Source: Gemmataceae bacterium
Lineage (GTDB): Bacteria > Planctomycetota > Planctomycetia > Gemmatales > Gemmataceae
Reading direction: 5' to 3'
Length of the DNA: 39,561 nt
Assembly: GCA_022616435.1 (NCBI GenBank)
Contig: JAKEET010000009.1
Coordinates: forward strand, 1-39,561
This document shows, one piece after another, positions 7,702-19,052 of the stretch. The translations under genes were made by a program, and so were the position numbers. Below the pieces are notes generated by a model, which did no database searches, was not told where the DNA came from, and was given only the letters and a program-made list of their open reading frames with translations. How positions within the stretch are numbered: position 1 is the stretch's first letter; each line of letters opens with the position of its first letter.

Positions 7702-10248
7702 ATGATGTCGTTGTCGAAACTCCCCCGCTTGATCGGCGTTGCCGCCTTGCTTCTTCCCTTGCTTCTGCCACTGCCGGCGCAGGCCCAGAGCCAGCCGCCG
7801 CGCAAGGACCTCGACCCGGAGCACGCGGCCAAGATGGCCAAGGGGCTGGACCTGTTCAAGAAGCACGTCAAGCCGCTGATCGAAAGCCGATGCCTGCGCT
7901 GCCACGGCGGGCAAAAAGTGGAGTCCGAGCTCGACCTCAGCGACCGCGACGGCCTCATCAAGGGCGGCTTGCACGGCCCCGCGATCGTCCCCGGCAAGAG
8001 CAAGGACAGCCTGCTCGTGAAGCTCATCAATCATCAAAAGGACCCCTTCATGCCGCGCAACGGCGCGAAGCTGCCCGCGGAAGCGCTCGGCCGGATTGCG
8101 TCTTGGATCGACCTGGGAGCGCCGTACGACAACGCGCTGGTGGCGACCAAGGCGAAGAAACGCTCGTGGACCGAGAAGGTGCTGGAGCCGGAAGCCAAGC
8201 AGTGGTGGGCCTTTCAGCCGCTGAAGAAGGTCGCGCCGCCCCAGGTGAAGAACGAAGCGAGCGTGCGGACGCCGCTGGATCGGTTTGTCCTTTCCAAGCT
8301 GGAAGGCGCCGGCATCACGTTCAACGCCCCGGCGCCCCGGCACATCTTGATTCGCCGGGCCTACTTCGATTTGCTCGGCTTGCCGCCGCCGCCGGAAGCA
8401 GTCGAAGCATTTATCAATGATCCATCCCCCGATGCCTGGCCGAAGCTCATCGAACGCTTGCTCAACAGTCCCCACTACGGCGAGCGCTGGGGCCGGCACT
8501 GGCTCGACCTGGCCCGCTTCGCGGAGAGCCACGGCTTCGAGCACGATTACGACCGGCCGACGGCGTTTCATTATCGCGACTTCGTCATCGAAGCCCTGAA
8601 CCGCGACCTGCCGTACGACACGTTCGTCAAATGGCAGGTGGCCGGCGACGAGTACGCGCCCGACGATATGCTCGCGCTCAAGGCGACCGGCTTCCTCGCG
8701 GCCGGCGTCCACAGCACGCAGATCACCAAGTCGGAAGTGGAAAAGCACCGCTACGATGAGATGGACGACAAGCTCAACACCCTCACCGCCGCGATGCTGG
8801 GCCTCACGGTCGGCTGCGCCCGCTGCCACGACCACAAGTACGACCCGATCCCGCAGCGCGATTACTACCGGATGCTGTCGTCGTTCACGACCACGATCCG
8901 CAGCGAGATCGAGCTGAAGCCGCATCCCGAGGAATACGTGAAGGCCAAGGCGGCGTTCGACAAGCTCCATCAGCCGTTCCTGGACAAGGCGGCAGGATTC
9001 GACAAGGAAATGTTGCCGGCACGCTTGGCGGCGTGGGAGAAGAACGACGCGGCCAAGGCAAAAGTGCCGGGCCCGATCGCGGCGATCTTGAAGGTCAAGT
9101 CCGACGAGCGCAAGCCGGAGCAGCGGGCGGAGCTGCTCAAGTGGTATCGGACCATCGACGCGGAGGCGAAGACGCTCGACAAGCAAGTGCAGGAGCACGC
9201 CAAGAAGGCCCCGCCCGTGCCGAAGATGCTGGTCGCCAGCGAGGGGTTGCCGCCGGTCCGCCTCCACTCGCAGGGCGAGGACTTTTTCAAGGAGACGTAC
9301 TTCCTCCGGCGCGGCGATCCGGACAACAAGGAAGGCGTGGCCACGCAGGGCTTCCTGCAAGTGCTGATGCCGGCCGCGGACTCGGAGAATAGGTGGCAGA
9401 CGCCGCCGCCCAAGGGCTGGCGCACGTCCTATCGCCGCCGGGCCCTGGCTGAATGGCTCACCGACGTCAAGCAGGGCGCCGGGGCCTTGCTGGCGCGCGT
9501 CATGGTCAATCGCCTCTGGCAGCATCACCTGGGCCGCGGCATCGTCGCCACGCCCAGCGACTACGGCGTCCGCGGCGAGCCGCCGACCCACCCCGAGCTA
9601 CTCGATTATCTGGCCCAGGAACTGATCGCGAACGGGTGGCGCTTGAAGGCCATGCATCAGCGGATCATGACCAGCGCCGTCTACATGCAAGGCTCGGCCA
9701 TCGACGAAACGAAGGCCAAGATCGACCGCGACAACAAGCTCTTCTGGCGCAACCCGCCGCGCCGTCTGGAAGCCGAGATCATCCGCGACGCGATCCTGGC
9801 GGTCGGCGGCCAGCTCGACCCGAAGATGTACGGCCCTGGCACGCTCGACGACAACAGCAAGCGCCGCAGCATCTATTTCACGGTCAAGCGCAGCAAGCTG
9901 ATGCCGATGATGATCATCTTCGACGCGCCGGAGGCCCTGTCCGGCATGGCCGAGCGGCCGACGACGACGATCGCGCCGCAGGCGCTGCACCTGTTGAACA
10001 ACCCGCGGATGCGCGATTGCGCCAAGACGTTCGCGAAGCGCGTCGGGTCAGGGAAGCTGCCGGATGCGGTGCACGTGGCGTACCGGATCGCCCTGGCGCG
10101 GACGCCGTCGGCGGCGGAGCTGGCCGACGCGCTGGCGTTTCTGAACGAGCAGATGGAGACGTACGAGAGCGCGGACCGGCGCGAGCGAGCCTTGGCGGAC
10201 TTTTGTCAGGTGCTGTTGTGCTTGAATGAGTTTGTGTATGTGGACTAG
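7702..10248 (+). CDS. Secreted PSCyt1/DUF1549/DUF1553 protein
   Basis: An 848-residue protein with the planctomycete three-domain layout. A signal peptide (about 1-28, ending PAQAQ) is followed by a cytochrome-c-like PSCyt1 domain with a heme-binding motif CLRCH at 64-68. Next is the DUF1549 (PSCyt2) domain, which includes HYGERWGRHWLDLARFAES and a second heme-like motif CARCHDHKYDPI from 372. The C-terminal DUF1553 (PSD1) domain has RVMVNRLWQHHLGRGIV and FDAPEALSGMAERPTTT. The family is abundant in planctomycetes and has no settled biochemical role; an exported redox function is inferred from the heme motifs. A DUF1501 gene usually follows this type of gene but is absent here, and a toxin-antitoxin pair begins 26 bp after the stop. 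The start was set at the tandem ATG at 7702 because it opens the signal peptide. Confidence 0.9.
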   Translation: MMSLSKLPRLIGVAALLLPLLLPLPAQAQSQPPRKDLDPEHAAKMAKGLDLFKKHVKPLIESRCLRCHGGQKVESELDLSDRDGLIKGGLHGPAIVPGKSKDSLLVKLINHQKDPFMPRNGAKLPAEALGRIASWIDLGAPYDNALVATKAKKRSWTEKVLEPEAKQWWAFQPLKKVAPPQVKNEASVRTPLDRFVLSKLEGAGITFNAPAPRHILIRRAYFDLLGLPPPPEAVEAFINDPSPDAWPKLIERLLNSPHYGERWGRHWLDLARFAESHGFEHDYDRPTAFHYRDFVIEALNRDLPYDTFVKWQVAGDEYAPDDMLALKATGFLAAGVHSTQITKSEVEKHRYDEMDDKLNTLTAAMLGLTVGCARCHDHKYDPIPQRDYYRMLSSFTTTIRSEIELKPHPEEYVKAKAAFDKLHQPFLDKAAGFDKEMLPARLAAWEKNDAAKAKVPGPIAAILKVKSDERKPEQRAELLKWYRTIDAEAKTLDKQVQEHAKKAPPVPKMLVASEGLPPVRLHSQGEDFFKETYFLRRGDPDNKEGVATQGFLQVLMPAADSENRWQTPPPKGWRTSYRRRALAEWLTDVKQGAGALLARVMVNRLWQHHLGRGIVATPSDYGVRGEPPTHPELLDYLAQELIANGWRLKAMHQRIMTSAVYMQGSAIDETKAKIDRDNKLFWRNPPRRLEAEIIRDAILAVGGQLDPKMYGPGTLDDNSKRRSIYFTVKRSKLMPMMIIFDAPEALSGMAERPTTTIAPQALHLLNNPRMRDCAKTFAKRVGSGKLPDAVHVAYRIALARTPSAAELADALAFLNEQMETYESADRRERALADFCQVLLCLNEFVYVD

Positions 10249-10274
10249 ATCAACTTTGACGGCGAGACAGAACC

Positions 10275-10556
10275 ATGAAGCGAGTCAATTTGGATCGGGC
10301 TGCACCCGCGATCAAGCAATTCTTGCGCAGCCTTCCGCTGACCAAGAACGGAGTGGAACTTGAACTGGGCGGCAAAGTGATCGCTCATCTAATCCCAACG
10401 TCGGCCCTTGACGAAGCCGGCAAGGCCGCCGTGATTGCCCGCGGTCGTGAGCTTGTCAAACGCGCTCGCGACCGGAACAAAGGCGTTCCAGGGCGGATGG
10501 TCGAGCGCGAAGTCCGGCAGGCCATTGACAGGGTCCGCGCGCGGCAGCGATCGTGA
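10275..10556 (+). CDS. Antitoxin of a PIN-toxin module (Phd-like)
   Basis: A 93-residue basic protein that begins MKRVNLDRAAPAIKQFLRSL and contains GVELELGGKVIAHLIPTSAL, a pattern like the N-terminal dimerisation part of Phd/YefM-type antitoxins. The C-terminal half is highly charged (for example REVRQAIDRVRARQRS) and would be the toxin-wrapping tail. Its TGA overlaps the GTG start of the PIN toxin by four bases (GTGA), the usual coupling in such modules. Antitoxins of this kind neutralise the partner and often repress their own promoter; no operator was recognised in the 26 bp upstream. The family call is moderate, the role as antitoxin is supported mainly by context. Confidence 0.75.
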   Translation: MKRVNLDRAAPAIKQFLRSLPLTKNGVELELGGKVIAHLIPTSALDEAGKAAVIARGRELVKRARDRNKGVPGRMVEREVRQAIDRVRARQRS

Positions 10557-10987
10557 TTTCCGCTATTCTCGATACAAATGTGGTCGTGCAATCCCTGATC
10601 GGCTCGTCCAGAAGCGCGTCGGCGAGAACGCTGGACGCCTTGTTCGAAGGGAAGTATCGCCTCGTCTATTCGCCGGCCGTTGTGGACGAATGGCTGGAAG
10701 TTCTCGCCATTCCGCACATCCGCGATCGTCATGGATTGTCCGATGACGAACTTCTCGAGTTCCTTGCTTCGCTGGTCGTCAGCGGTGCCGCCCACGCCGG
10801 GCAATCGAAGATCGCGGCAAAACTCACTCGTGACTTGACCGACACAAAGTTCTTGTCTCTGGCACACGAATCCGGCGCGAACTATCTCGTCACCAACGAT
10901 CATCGGCACTTGCTGCCGTTGCAACGGTTCGAGAGGACAAGAATCGCGAGGCCGTCTGAGTTTCTGAGAATTCTCGCGCGTTCGTAG
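10553..10987 (+). CDS. PIN-domain toxin, intact
   Basis: A 144-residue putative ribonuclease toxin of the PIN family. The first acidic residue sits in AILDTNVVVQSL (Asp7), a second in SPAVVDEWLEVL, and the third cluster in RDLTDTKFLSLAHES, followed by the strand ANYLVTNDHRHLLPL and the C-terminal IARPSEFLRIL, all typical of the plant/bacterial TIGR00305-type PIN group. PIN toxins cleave RNA with Mg2+ or Mn2+ held by these acidic residues. It starts with GTG at 10553 inside the end of the antitoxin gene. It provides an intact reference for the damaged PIN remnant at 14187-14318, which has the same C-terminal pattern. Confidence 0.9.
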   Translation: MISAILDTNVVVQSLIGSSRSASARTLDALFEGKYRLVYSPAVVDEWLEVLAIPHIRDRHGLSDDELLEFLASLVVSGAAHAGQSKIAAKLTRDLTDTKFLSLAHESGANYLVTNDHRHLLPLQRFERTRIARPSEFLRILARS

Positions 10988-11092
10988 CCTTGCCAAGCGC
11001 CGATGTGGATTGACCCAGGGCCGTTGTTCTTCAGCTCTCTAGCTACGCACAACATCTCGTTGCAGGGAATCAAAGGGTCATTCATCGACTGC

Positions 11093-13795
<2,703 letters not shown>

Positions 13796-13944
13796 GATTT
13801 TCTCCTTCGGATTCGGGCTGTTTGGTGGTTATTGTAGAGATTGAGCGTGAGCCATGATCGATCTGCCGCGGCGTCGAAAGCAGCGAGTTGGCGCTGCGAA
13901 CTTCGATAGAATGCACAGAGTCGTTCGCGCATGCGAGATTGCCT

Positions 13945-14199
13945 ATGTCTGCAGCTTTCATCTCCGATGCTCAATTGATCGACTTGGTCAAGCAATTGCC
14001 GCCAGAGCGCAAGCGAAATGTGCTGTTGGCCTTGGCCAGCGAGCCACAGTTGCGGCGCGACGAGCGCTTGCAGATGGCCGAAAACAAAATGCGTGCCCTG
14101 TGCGCCGGTCGAGGGCTCAATTGGGACGCTCTCAGCGAAGCGGAACGTGAGGCTTTCATCGACGATCTACTGCATGAGGATCGGCCGTGCGCCAAGTAG
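13945..14199 (+). CDS. Antitoxin of a second PIN module
   Basis: An 84-residue acidic protein. The N-terminal helix has the pattern LIDLVKQLPPERKRNVLLAL and the C-terminus has GRGLNWDALSEAEREAFIDD followed by LLHE. I recognise this arrangement from small proteins that precede PIN toxins in cyanobacteria and planctomycetes, where they are taken to be antitoxins; the assignment is therefore from family memory plus context. The codon at 13945 was chosen because the residues upstream are not family-like. The end of the gene overlaps by 13 bp a GTG-started frame (14187) that is a shortened PIN toxin. The antitoxin frame itself looks undamaged, so the module has kept its antidote and lost its toxin. 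Confidence 0.65.
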   Translation: MSAAFISDAQLIDLVKQLPPERKRNVLLALASEPQLRRDERLQMAENKMRALCAGRGLNWDALSEAEREAFIDDLLHEDRPCAK

Positions 14200-14318
14200 C
14201 CGTCTTCGATCGGCGGCACCTGTTGCCGATGGGTCAATTCCAAGGAATACCGATCGTGACGCCTGCTGATTTTCTGGTGATCGTCGCCGGCAGTCAGAAA
14301 CAAGGACTATACGGATGA
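14187..14318 (+). pseudogene. PIN toxin remnant with internal deletion
   Basis: A 43-residue frame that starts with VRQVAVFD, like the first strand of a PIN toxin, and continues directly into RRHLLPMGQFQGIPIVTPAD, the end of a PIN toxin. The intact toxin at 10553 ends NDHRHLLPLQRF and IARPSEFL, so the correspondence is clear. About 100 residues between the two parts, including the second and third acidic positions, are missing without loss of frame. A ribosome site (GAGGAT) lies five bases before the GTG. The product cannot be an active nuclease; whether it is made is unknown. Confidence 0.75.
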
Positions 14319-14395
14319 TGCGAACTCCAACGCATACGATACGATCCGAAATAGTCGTCGCCGTCGTTCATCGACTCCATCGGGCGGTCGCCGTC

Positions 14396-17071
14396 ATGAA
14401 ATCCTCCCCAGCGCTGTTCGTCGCCGTCGTTCTTCTCGGGTTGAGCGCTTCTCCGGCCAACGCCGGCGGCTCGCTCAAGTCGGCCCGCGACACCTGGCTC
14501 AAGGGCAACTACGCCGAGGCCCAGGAAATCTACGCCGAGCTGAACAAGAACCCCAAGCTGCGCGCGGCCGCGTCGATCGGACTGAGCAAGGCCCTGGAAA
14601 GCGAAGGGGAGTACGACAAGGCCCTGGCCGCCATCGACGCCGTCTGGAAAGACGCGCCCGACAACGCCGACGTTCTCGCCCGCCGCGCCGAGATCTTGTT
14701 CGGGCGGGGCCGCTGGGACGAAGCGGCCAAGTCGGCCCAGCAGGCCATCGACGAAAAAGAAGACCACCTCCTGGCCCGCTGGGTGCTGGCCGTGCTCGAA
14801 CGCGAGCGCGGCAATCACGCCAAGGCCGACGACGCTTTCCGCTGGTTCGTGCGCACCTACACGCAGCGCTCCAACGCCGGCATGGACATCACCGATCCCG
14901 ATGAGCTGCACCTGGTCGGCAAGGCGGCGGCGGAGTACGCGCGCTACCATCAGCTTTCCGAGCAGTTCGATTTCCTGGTCAACACGCTGTACGCCGACGC
15001 GCTCAGCGCAGACAAGCGGTTCTGGCAAGCGGAGTTCGAGAAGGGCCGCATCTTCCAGGAGAAGCACAACAAGGCCGCCGCCGAACGGGCCTACACGCGC
15101 GCGCTGGTCCTCAATCCGCGGGCCGCCGAGGTCTTCGTCGCCCGCGGCGAGATGGCCCTGGCCCGGCTCGAAATCAAGGACGTCGAGCAGCTCGCCGAGC
15201 AGGCGCTGGCCATCAATCCAAAGCTTCCCGAGGCACTGCGGCTCAAGGCGGACGTCCACCTGTTTTCCGGCGAATTGGCTGAGGCCCAGAAGGCGCTGGC
15301 CGCGGCCCGCGCGGTCAACCCGCGCGATCAGGCCACGCTCGCCCTCGTCGCCGTGTGCCTGCACGCTCAGAAGAAACAGGCGGAGTTCCAGGCCGTCATC
15401 AAGGAAGTCGAGTCGTTCAATCCCAACGCCGGCGTCTTTTACCACGAGCTGGCCGAACGCTTCGACGGCCGCAAGCTGTACTTCGACGCCGAGCAATACT
15501 TCAAGAAGGCGGTCGCGCTCCAGCCGAAGCTGCCGTGGCCGCAGAACGGGCTCGGGTTGTTGTACATGCGGCTGGGCCGCGAGGACGAGGCCCGCGAGAT
15601 TCTGGAGAAGGCGTTCGAGGCCGACGCCTTCAACATCCGCGTCAGCAACACGCTCAAGGTGCTCGATCATCTCGACAAGTACCAGACGCTCAAGACCGAG
15701 CACTTCCACCTCCGCTACGATCCGAAGAACGACAAGATCCTGGCCAACTTCATGGCCAAGTACCTGGAGGACATTTACAAGGAGCTGGCCGACAAGTTCG
15801 ATTACCGGCCGCCGGGGCCGTTCCTGATCGAGGTGTTCAACAAGCACGAGATGTTCTCTGGCCGCGTCGTCGCCCTGCCTGACCTGCACACGATCGGCGC
15901 CTGCACGGGCCGCATGGTGGCGATGGTGTCGCCGCGCGACAAGTCGAAGGTGATCAACAAGCCGTTCAACTGGAACCGAGTGCTCCGCCACGAGCTGGTG
16001 CACGTCTTCAACCTGGACCAGACCAAGTTCGTGGTGCCGCATTGGTTCACCGAGGGCCTGGCGGTCAGCCTCGAAGGCACCGGCACGCCGCCGACCTGGA
16101 ATTACATCCTCACCGAGAAGGTCACCAACAACGACCTCTTGAACCTCGACAACATCCTGCTCGGCTTCGTCCGGCCGCGCTCGCCTGACCAATGGCAGCA
16201 GGCGTATCTGCAGAGTTTGCTGTACGTCGAGTACCTGACGCAGACCTGCGGCGACAAGGCCATCGGGCAGATGCTGGCCGCGTATGCCGACGGGCTCGAC
16301 ACGGACAGCGCGCTCCGCAAGGTCGCCAAGACGACCAAGGCGGACTTCGAGAAGGGCTATCGCAAGTTCCTCGACGAGCGAGTCGACAAGCTGGCCCTGA
16401 AGACCGGCAAGAAGCGTCTCGCCTTCAAGGAGCTGAAGGCCGCTCACGAGGCGAATCCGGAGGACGCCGATCTCGCCGCCCAGCTCGCCGATGTATATCT
16501 GTCGCGCGGCGACAACAAGGAAGCCCGCCGCCTGGCCGAGCTGGCCATGAAGCTGAAGCGCAACCAGCCGCTGGCCGCTTATGTCCGGGCCGTGCTGCTC
16601 GTCGCCGGCGGCGATCCGGAGATCGCCTACACCCTGCTCGAAGCCGCGGTGGACGAACACCCGACCGAGCCCAAGGCGATCAAGCTGCTGGCCAAGATGC
16701 ACTTCGACGCCAAGAAGACCACGGCCGCGGCCAACGCCCTGGAGCTGGGCCGCAAGCTCGAGCCGAACGATCCGACCTGGGTGAAGCAGCTCGCCAAGGT
16801 GTACCTCGAATCCAACGACGAGGCCAAACTCACCGACGTGCTCGCCGAGCTGACGAAGCTGGACTACGACGACCTGGGCATTCGCCGCAAGCTGGCGCAA
16901 CTCTACGCCAAGGCCGGCAAGCACGCGGAGGCCGAGCGCATCGCCCGGCAAGCGCTGGAGATCGACGTGCTGGACGAGTCGTCGCAGGATGTGCTGATCG
17001 AGGCGCTGACGGCGCAGAACAAGGAACGCGAGCTGGCGGAGCTGAAGAAGCTTCTGGAACGGGATGAGTGA
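14396..17071 (+). CDS. Secreted TPR protein with peptidase MA-like gluzincin domain
   Basis: An 891-residue exported protein. A signal peptide (about 1-22, ending SPANA) leads into a long array of tetratricopeptide repeats (about residues 25-430), for example ALAAIDAVWKDAPDNADVLA. A zinc-metallopeptidase module follows, with HELVH in RVLRHELVHVFNL and a downstream glutamate in WFTEGLAVSLEG, the gluzincin layout of peptidase MA-like domains. More TPR-like repeats fill the C-terminal 250 residues, ending in LKKLLERDE. The domain order suggests a periplasmic or envelope protease that docks partners through its TPRs; the substrate is unknown. The ATG at 14396 was chosen over one at 14315 because it begins the signal peptide. 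A gamma-glutamyltransferase gene starts 21 bp after the stop, so the two are probably co-transcribed. Confidence 0.85.
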   Translation: MKSSPALFVAVVLLGLSASPANAGGSLKSARDTWLKGNYAEAQEIYAELNKNPKLRAAASIGLSKALESEGEYDKALAAIDAVWKDAPDNADVLARRAEILFGRGRWDEAAKSAQQAIDEKEDHLLARWVLAVLERERGNHAKADDAFRWFVRTYTQRSNAGMDITDPDELHLVGKAAAEYARYHQLSEQFDFLVNTLYADALSADKRFWQAEFEKGRIFQEKHNKAAAERAYTRALVLNPRAAEVFVARGEMALARLEIKDVEQLAEQALAINPKLPEALRLKADVHLFSGELAEAQKALAAARAVNPRDQATLALVAVCLHAQKKQAEFQAVIKEVESFNPNAGVFYHELAERFDGRKLYFDAEQYFKKAVALQPKLPWPQNGLGLLYMRLGREDEAREILEKAFEADAFNIRVSNTLKVLDHLDKYQTLKTEHFHLRYDPKNDKILANFMAKYLEDIYKELADKFDYRPPGPFLIEVFNKHEMFSGRVVALPDLHTIGACTGRMVAMVSPRDKSKVINKPFNWNRVLRHELVHVFNLDQTKFVVPHWFTEGLAVSLEGTGTPPTWNYILTEKVTNNDLLNLDNILLGFVRPRSPDQWQQAYLQSLLYVEYLTQTCGDKAIGQMLAAYADGLDTDSALRKVAKTTKADFEKGYRKFLDERVDKLALKTGKKRLAFKELKAAHEANPEDADLAAQLADVYLSRGDNKEARRLAELAMKLKRNQPLAAYVRAVLLVAGGDPEIAYTLLEAAVDEHPTEPKAIKLLAKMHFDAKKTTAAANALELGRKLEPNDPTWVKQLAKVYLESNDEAKLTDVLAELTKLDYDDLGIRRKLAQLYAKAGKHAEAERIARQALEIDVLDESSQDVLIEALTAQNKERELAELKKLLERDE

Positions 17072-17091
17072 CTAGAGGGAAAGGACACGGA

Positions 17092-18780
17092 ATGACGCTG
17101 CGCTGTACGTTCATCTTCTTGGCATGCCTGGCCGGCGCCGCGTTGCCGGCCGGCGCCGCCGGTCAGCCGGTTGAGTTCAAGCAAGGAGTCGTCGTCTCGG
17201 TTTCCCAGCCTGCCTCGGAAGCCGGGCTGGCGATCCTGAAAAAGGGCGGCAACGCCGTCGATGCCGCCGTCGCCACCGCGTTCGCGCTCGCCGTCACACA
17301 TCCCGCGGCCGGCAACATCGGCGGCGGCGGCTTCATGGTGGTGCATCCGCCAAGCGGGAAGCCCCTCGTCTTCGACTATCGCGAAACGGCGCCGGCGGCG
17401 GCCCACCAGCTGATGTTCCGGAAAGATGAAAGCCCCTATCGCCATCAGATGGCCGGCGTCCCCGGCACCGTCCGCGGCATGGCGCTGGCGCATCAGCGGC
17501 TCGGCAAGCTGCCGTGGAAGACGCTGCTGACGCCGGCAGTGCGGCTTGGCGAGGAGGGATTCGTCCTCGACAAGCATCACGCGGAGTCGCTGAACAAGGT
17601 GGTCGCCGCCGCCAAGGATTTCGCCGAGCTGCGCCGGGTGTTCGGCCGGGCCGACGGCACGCCGTGGCGCCCGGGCGACCGTCTCGTGCAGCCCGACCTT
17701 GCGAGAACGTTGCGGCTGATCGCTGAAAAGGGTCCTGACACCTTTTACGCGGGGAGCGTCGCGGACTTGATCGTCGCGGAGATGAAGGCCGGCGGCGGGC
17801 TGATCACGCGCGACGATCTGGCAAGCTACCAGGCGGTCGAGCGGCAGCCGATTCACGGCGTATACCGCGGCTACGACGTGTACGCGCCGCCGCCGCCCAG
17901 CTCCGGCGGCATCTGCCTGGTGCAAATGCTCAACGTGCTCGAGAACTTCGACTTGAAGAAGCACGAGCGCTTCTCCGCCCCGACGCTGCACTTGATGGCC
18001 GAAGCGATGCGCCGCGCGTATTGCGACCGCGCCCGCTTTCTCGGCGACCCGGCGTTTGTCAAGACGCCGCCGCATCTGACCACGAAGGAATATGCGAAGA
18101 AGCTGGCCGGGGAAATCGACCTGCGCAAGGCGACGACGAGCGCCGATCTGGCCAAGGACCTGCCGCTGGCGGCGGAAGGGGAAAGCACCACGCATTTCTC
18201 GGTGATCGACAAGGACGGGCTGGCCGTGGCCAACACGTACACCCTGGAGCACAGTTACGGCGCGCGGGTCGTGGTCAAGGGCGCCGGCTTCCTCTTGAAC
18301 AATGAGATGATGGACTTCAACAAACGCCCCGGCGTCACCGACCGCAAGGGAACGATCGGCACCGATCCCAACCTGATCGCCCCCGGCAAGCGCATGCTCA
18401 GCTCCATGACGCCGACGATCGTGGCCAAGGACGGCAAGGTCGTGCTCATCACCGGCAGTCCGGGCGGGCGGACGATCATCAACACGGTCCTGTCGGTCGT
18501 GGTCAACGTCATCGACTACGAGATGCCGATCCAGGAAGCGGTGGACGCGCCGCGGCTGCATCATCAGTGGTTTCCGGATGAGCTGCGGCTTGAGCGGATG
18601 AACGATTATCCCGCGACGGTGGCCGGCTTGAAGGACCTCGGCCATCGCGTCCTGAAGGCCGCGAACGCGGCGAAGGCGCCGAAGCAGGGGGACGCCCATT
18701 CGATCTGGATCAACCCGCAGACGGGCGGCTACGTCGGCGCGGCGGACAAGCGGTTGAGCGGATATGTGGCGGGGTATTGA
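17092..18780 (+). CDS. ggt: Gamma-glutamyltransferase
   Basis: A 562-residue Ntn-hydrolase that should be exported and self-cleaved into two subunits; the family transfers or hydrolyses gamma-glutamyl groups of glutathione and related peptides. A signal peptide (about 1-23) precedes the family start GVVVSVSQPASEAGLAIL and GGNAVDAAVATAFALAVTHP. The catalytic Thr366 opens the small subunit in STTHFSVIDKDG. Substrate-site residues in RMLSSMTPTIV and TGSPGGRTIINTV are intact. The ATG at 17092 has a purine-rich ribosome site (GGGAAAGGA); an alternative GTG at 17068 overlaps the preceding stop but would spoil the signal peptide. It follows the TPR/gluzincin gene closely. Confidence 0.95.
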   Translation: MTLRCTFIFLACLAGAALPAGAAGQPVEFKQGVVVSVSQPASEAGLAILKKGGNAVDAAVATAFALAVTHPAAGNIGGGGFMVVHPPSGKPLVFDYRETAPAAAHQLMFRKDESPYRHQMAGVPGTVRGMALAHQRLGKLPWKTLLTPAVRLGEEGFVLDKHHAESLNKVVAAAKDFAELRRVFGRADGTPWRPGDRLVQPDLARTLRLIAEKGPDTFYAGSVADLIVAEMKAGGGLITRDDLASYQAVERQPIHGVYRGYDVYAPPPPSSGGICLVQMLNVLENFDLKKHERFSAPTLHLMAEAMRRAYCDRARFLGDPAFVKTPPHLTTKEYAKKLAGEIDLRKATTSADLAKDLPLAAEGESTTHFSVIDKDGLAVANTYTLEHSYGARVVVKGAGFLLNNEMMDFNKRPGVTDRKGTIGTDPNLIAPGKRMLSSMTPTIVAKDGKVVLITGSPGGRTIINTVLSVVVNVIDYEMPIQEAVDAPRLHHQWFPDELRLERMNDYPATVAGLKDLGHRVLKAANAAKAPKQGDAHSIWINPQTGGYVGAADKRLSGYVAGY

Positions 18781-18834
18781 TGATGACCAGCAATCACCTG
18801 AAGCACGTCAACCGCGAGGAGCGAGTAGCGAGTA

Positions 18835-18862
18835 GGGTGGGTGGAGTCTTCAGAACCCACCC
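18835..18862. repeat. GGGTGGGT hairpin
   Basis: Perfect eight-base arms (GGGTGGGT / ACCCACCC) around a 12-base loop, 54 bp after the gamma-glutamyltransferase stop. It lies in the same convergent intergenic region as the long inverted repeat and may help terminate the ggt transcript. Confidence 0.6.
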
Positions 18863-18888
18863 GTCCTCTGGTCCCGGCGCAAGAATGC

Positions 18889-18960
18889 GGCTTGCCGCTT
18901 AGCGTTCGCCGCGACCCCGCGCTGCATTGCGGGTTTGCCGCGAGCGCTAAACGGCAAGCC
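18889..18960. repeat. Long inverted repeat, copy A
   Basis: A 72-bp element with outer arms GGCTTGCCGCTTAGCG and CGCTAAACGGCAAGCC, a middle stem TCGC / GCGA and an inner stem CCCGC / GCGGG. It sits between the converging ggt and D-2-hydroxyacid dehydrogenase genes. It matches copy B (21535-21606) at 63 of 72 positions without gaps. Confidence 0.85.
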
Positions 18961-19052
18961 ATGTGCTGTCCACTTCAGCGTTGCGGCGGAAACGCGGCGT
19001 GCATTCACGTCGGGCTGACGCCGCGCCGCTCGCCATCCGCTCGCCACGGTTT

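Noticed and set aside
14294..16951. Very long open frame (about 885 codons) on the minus strand opposite the TPR/gluzincin gene
   Set aside because: It is a by-product of high-GC codon use on the plus strand. Its residues show no domains or signal peptide, while the plus-strand frame has TPRs and an HELVH site.
17068..17091. GTG start for gamma-glutamyltransferase overlapping the preceding stop
   Set aside because: It would put eight polar residues before the signal peptide; the ATG at 17092 has a good ribosome site.
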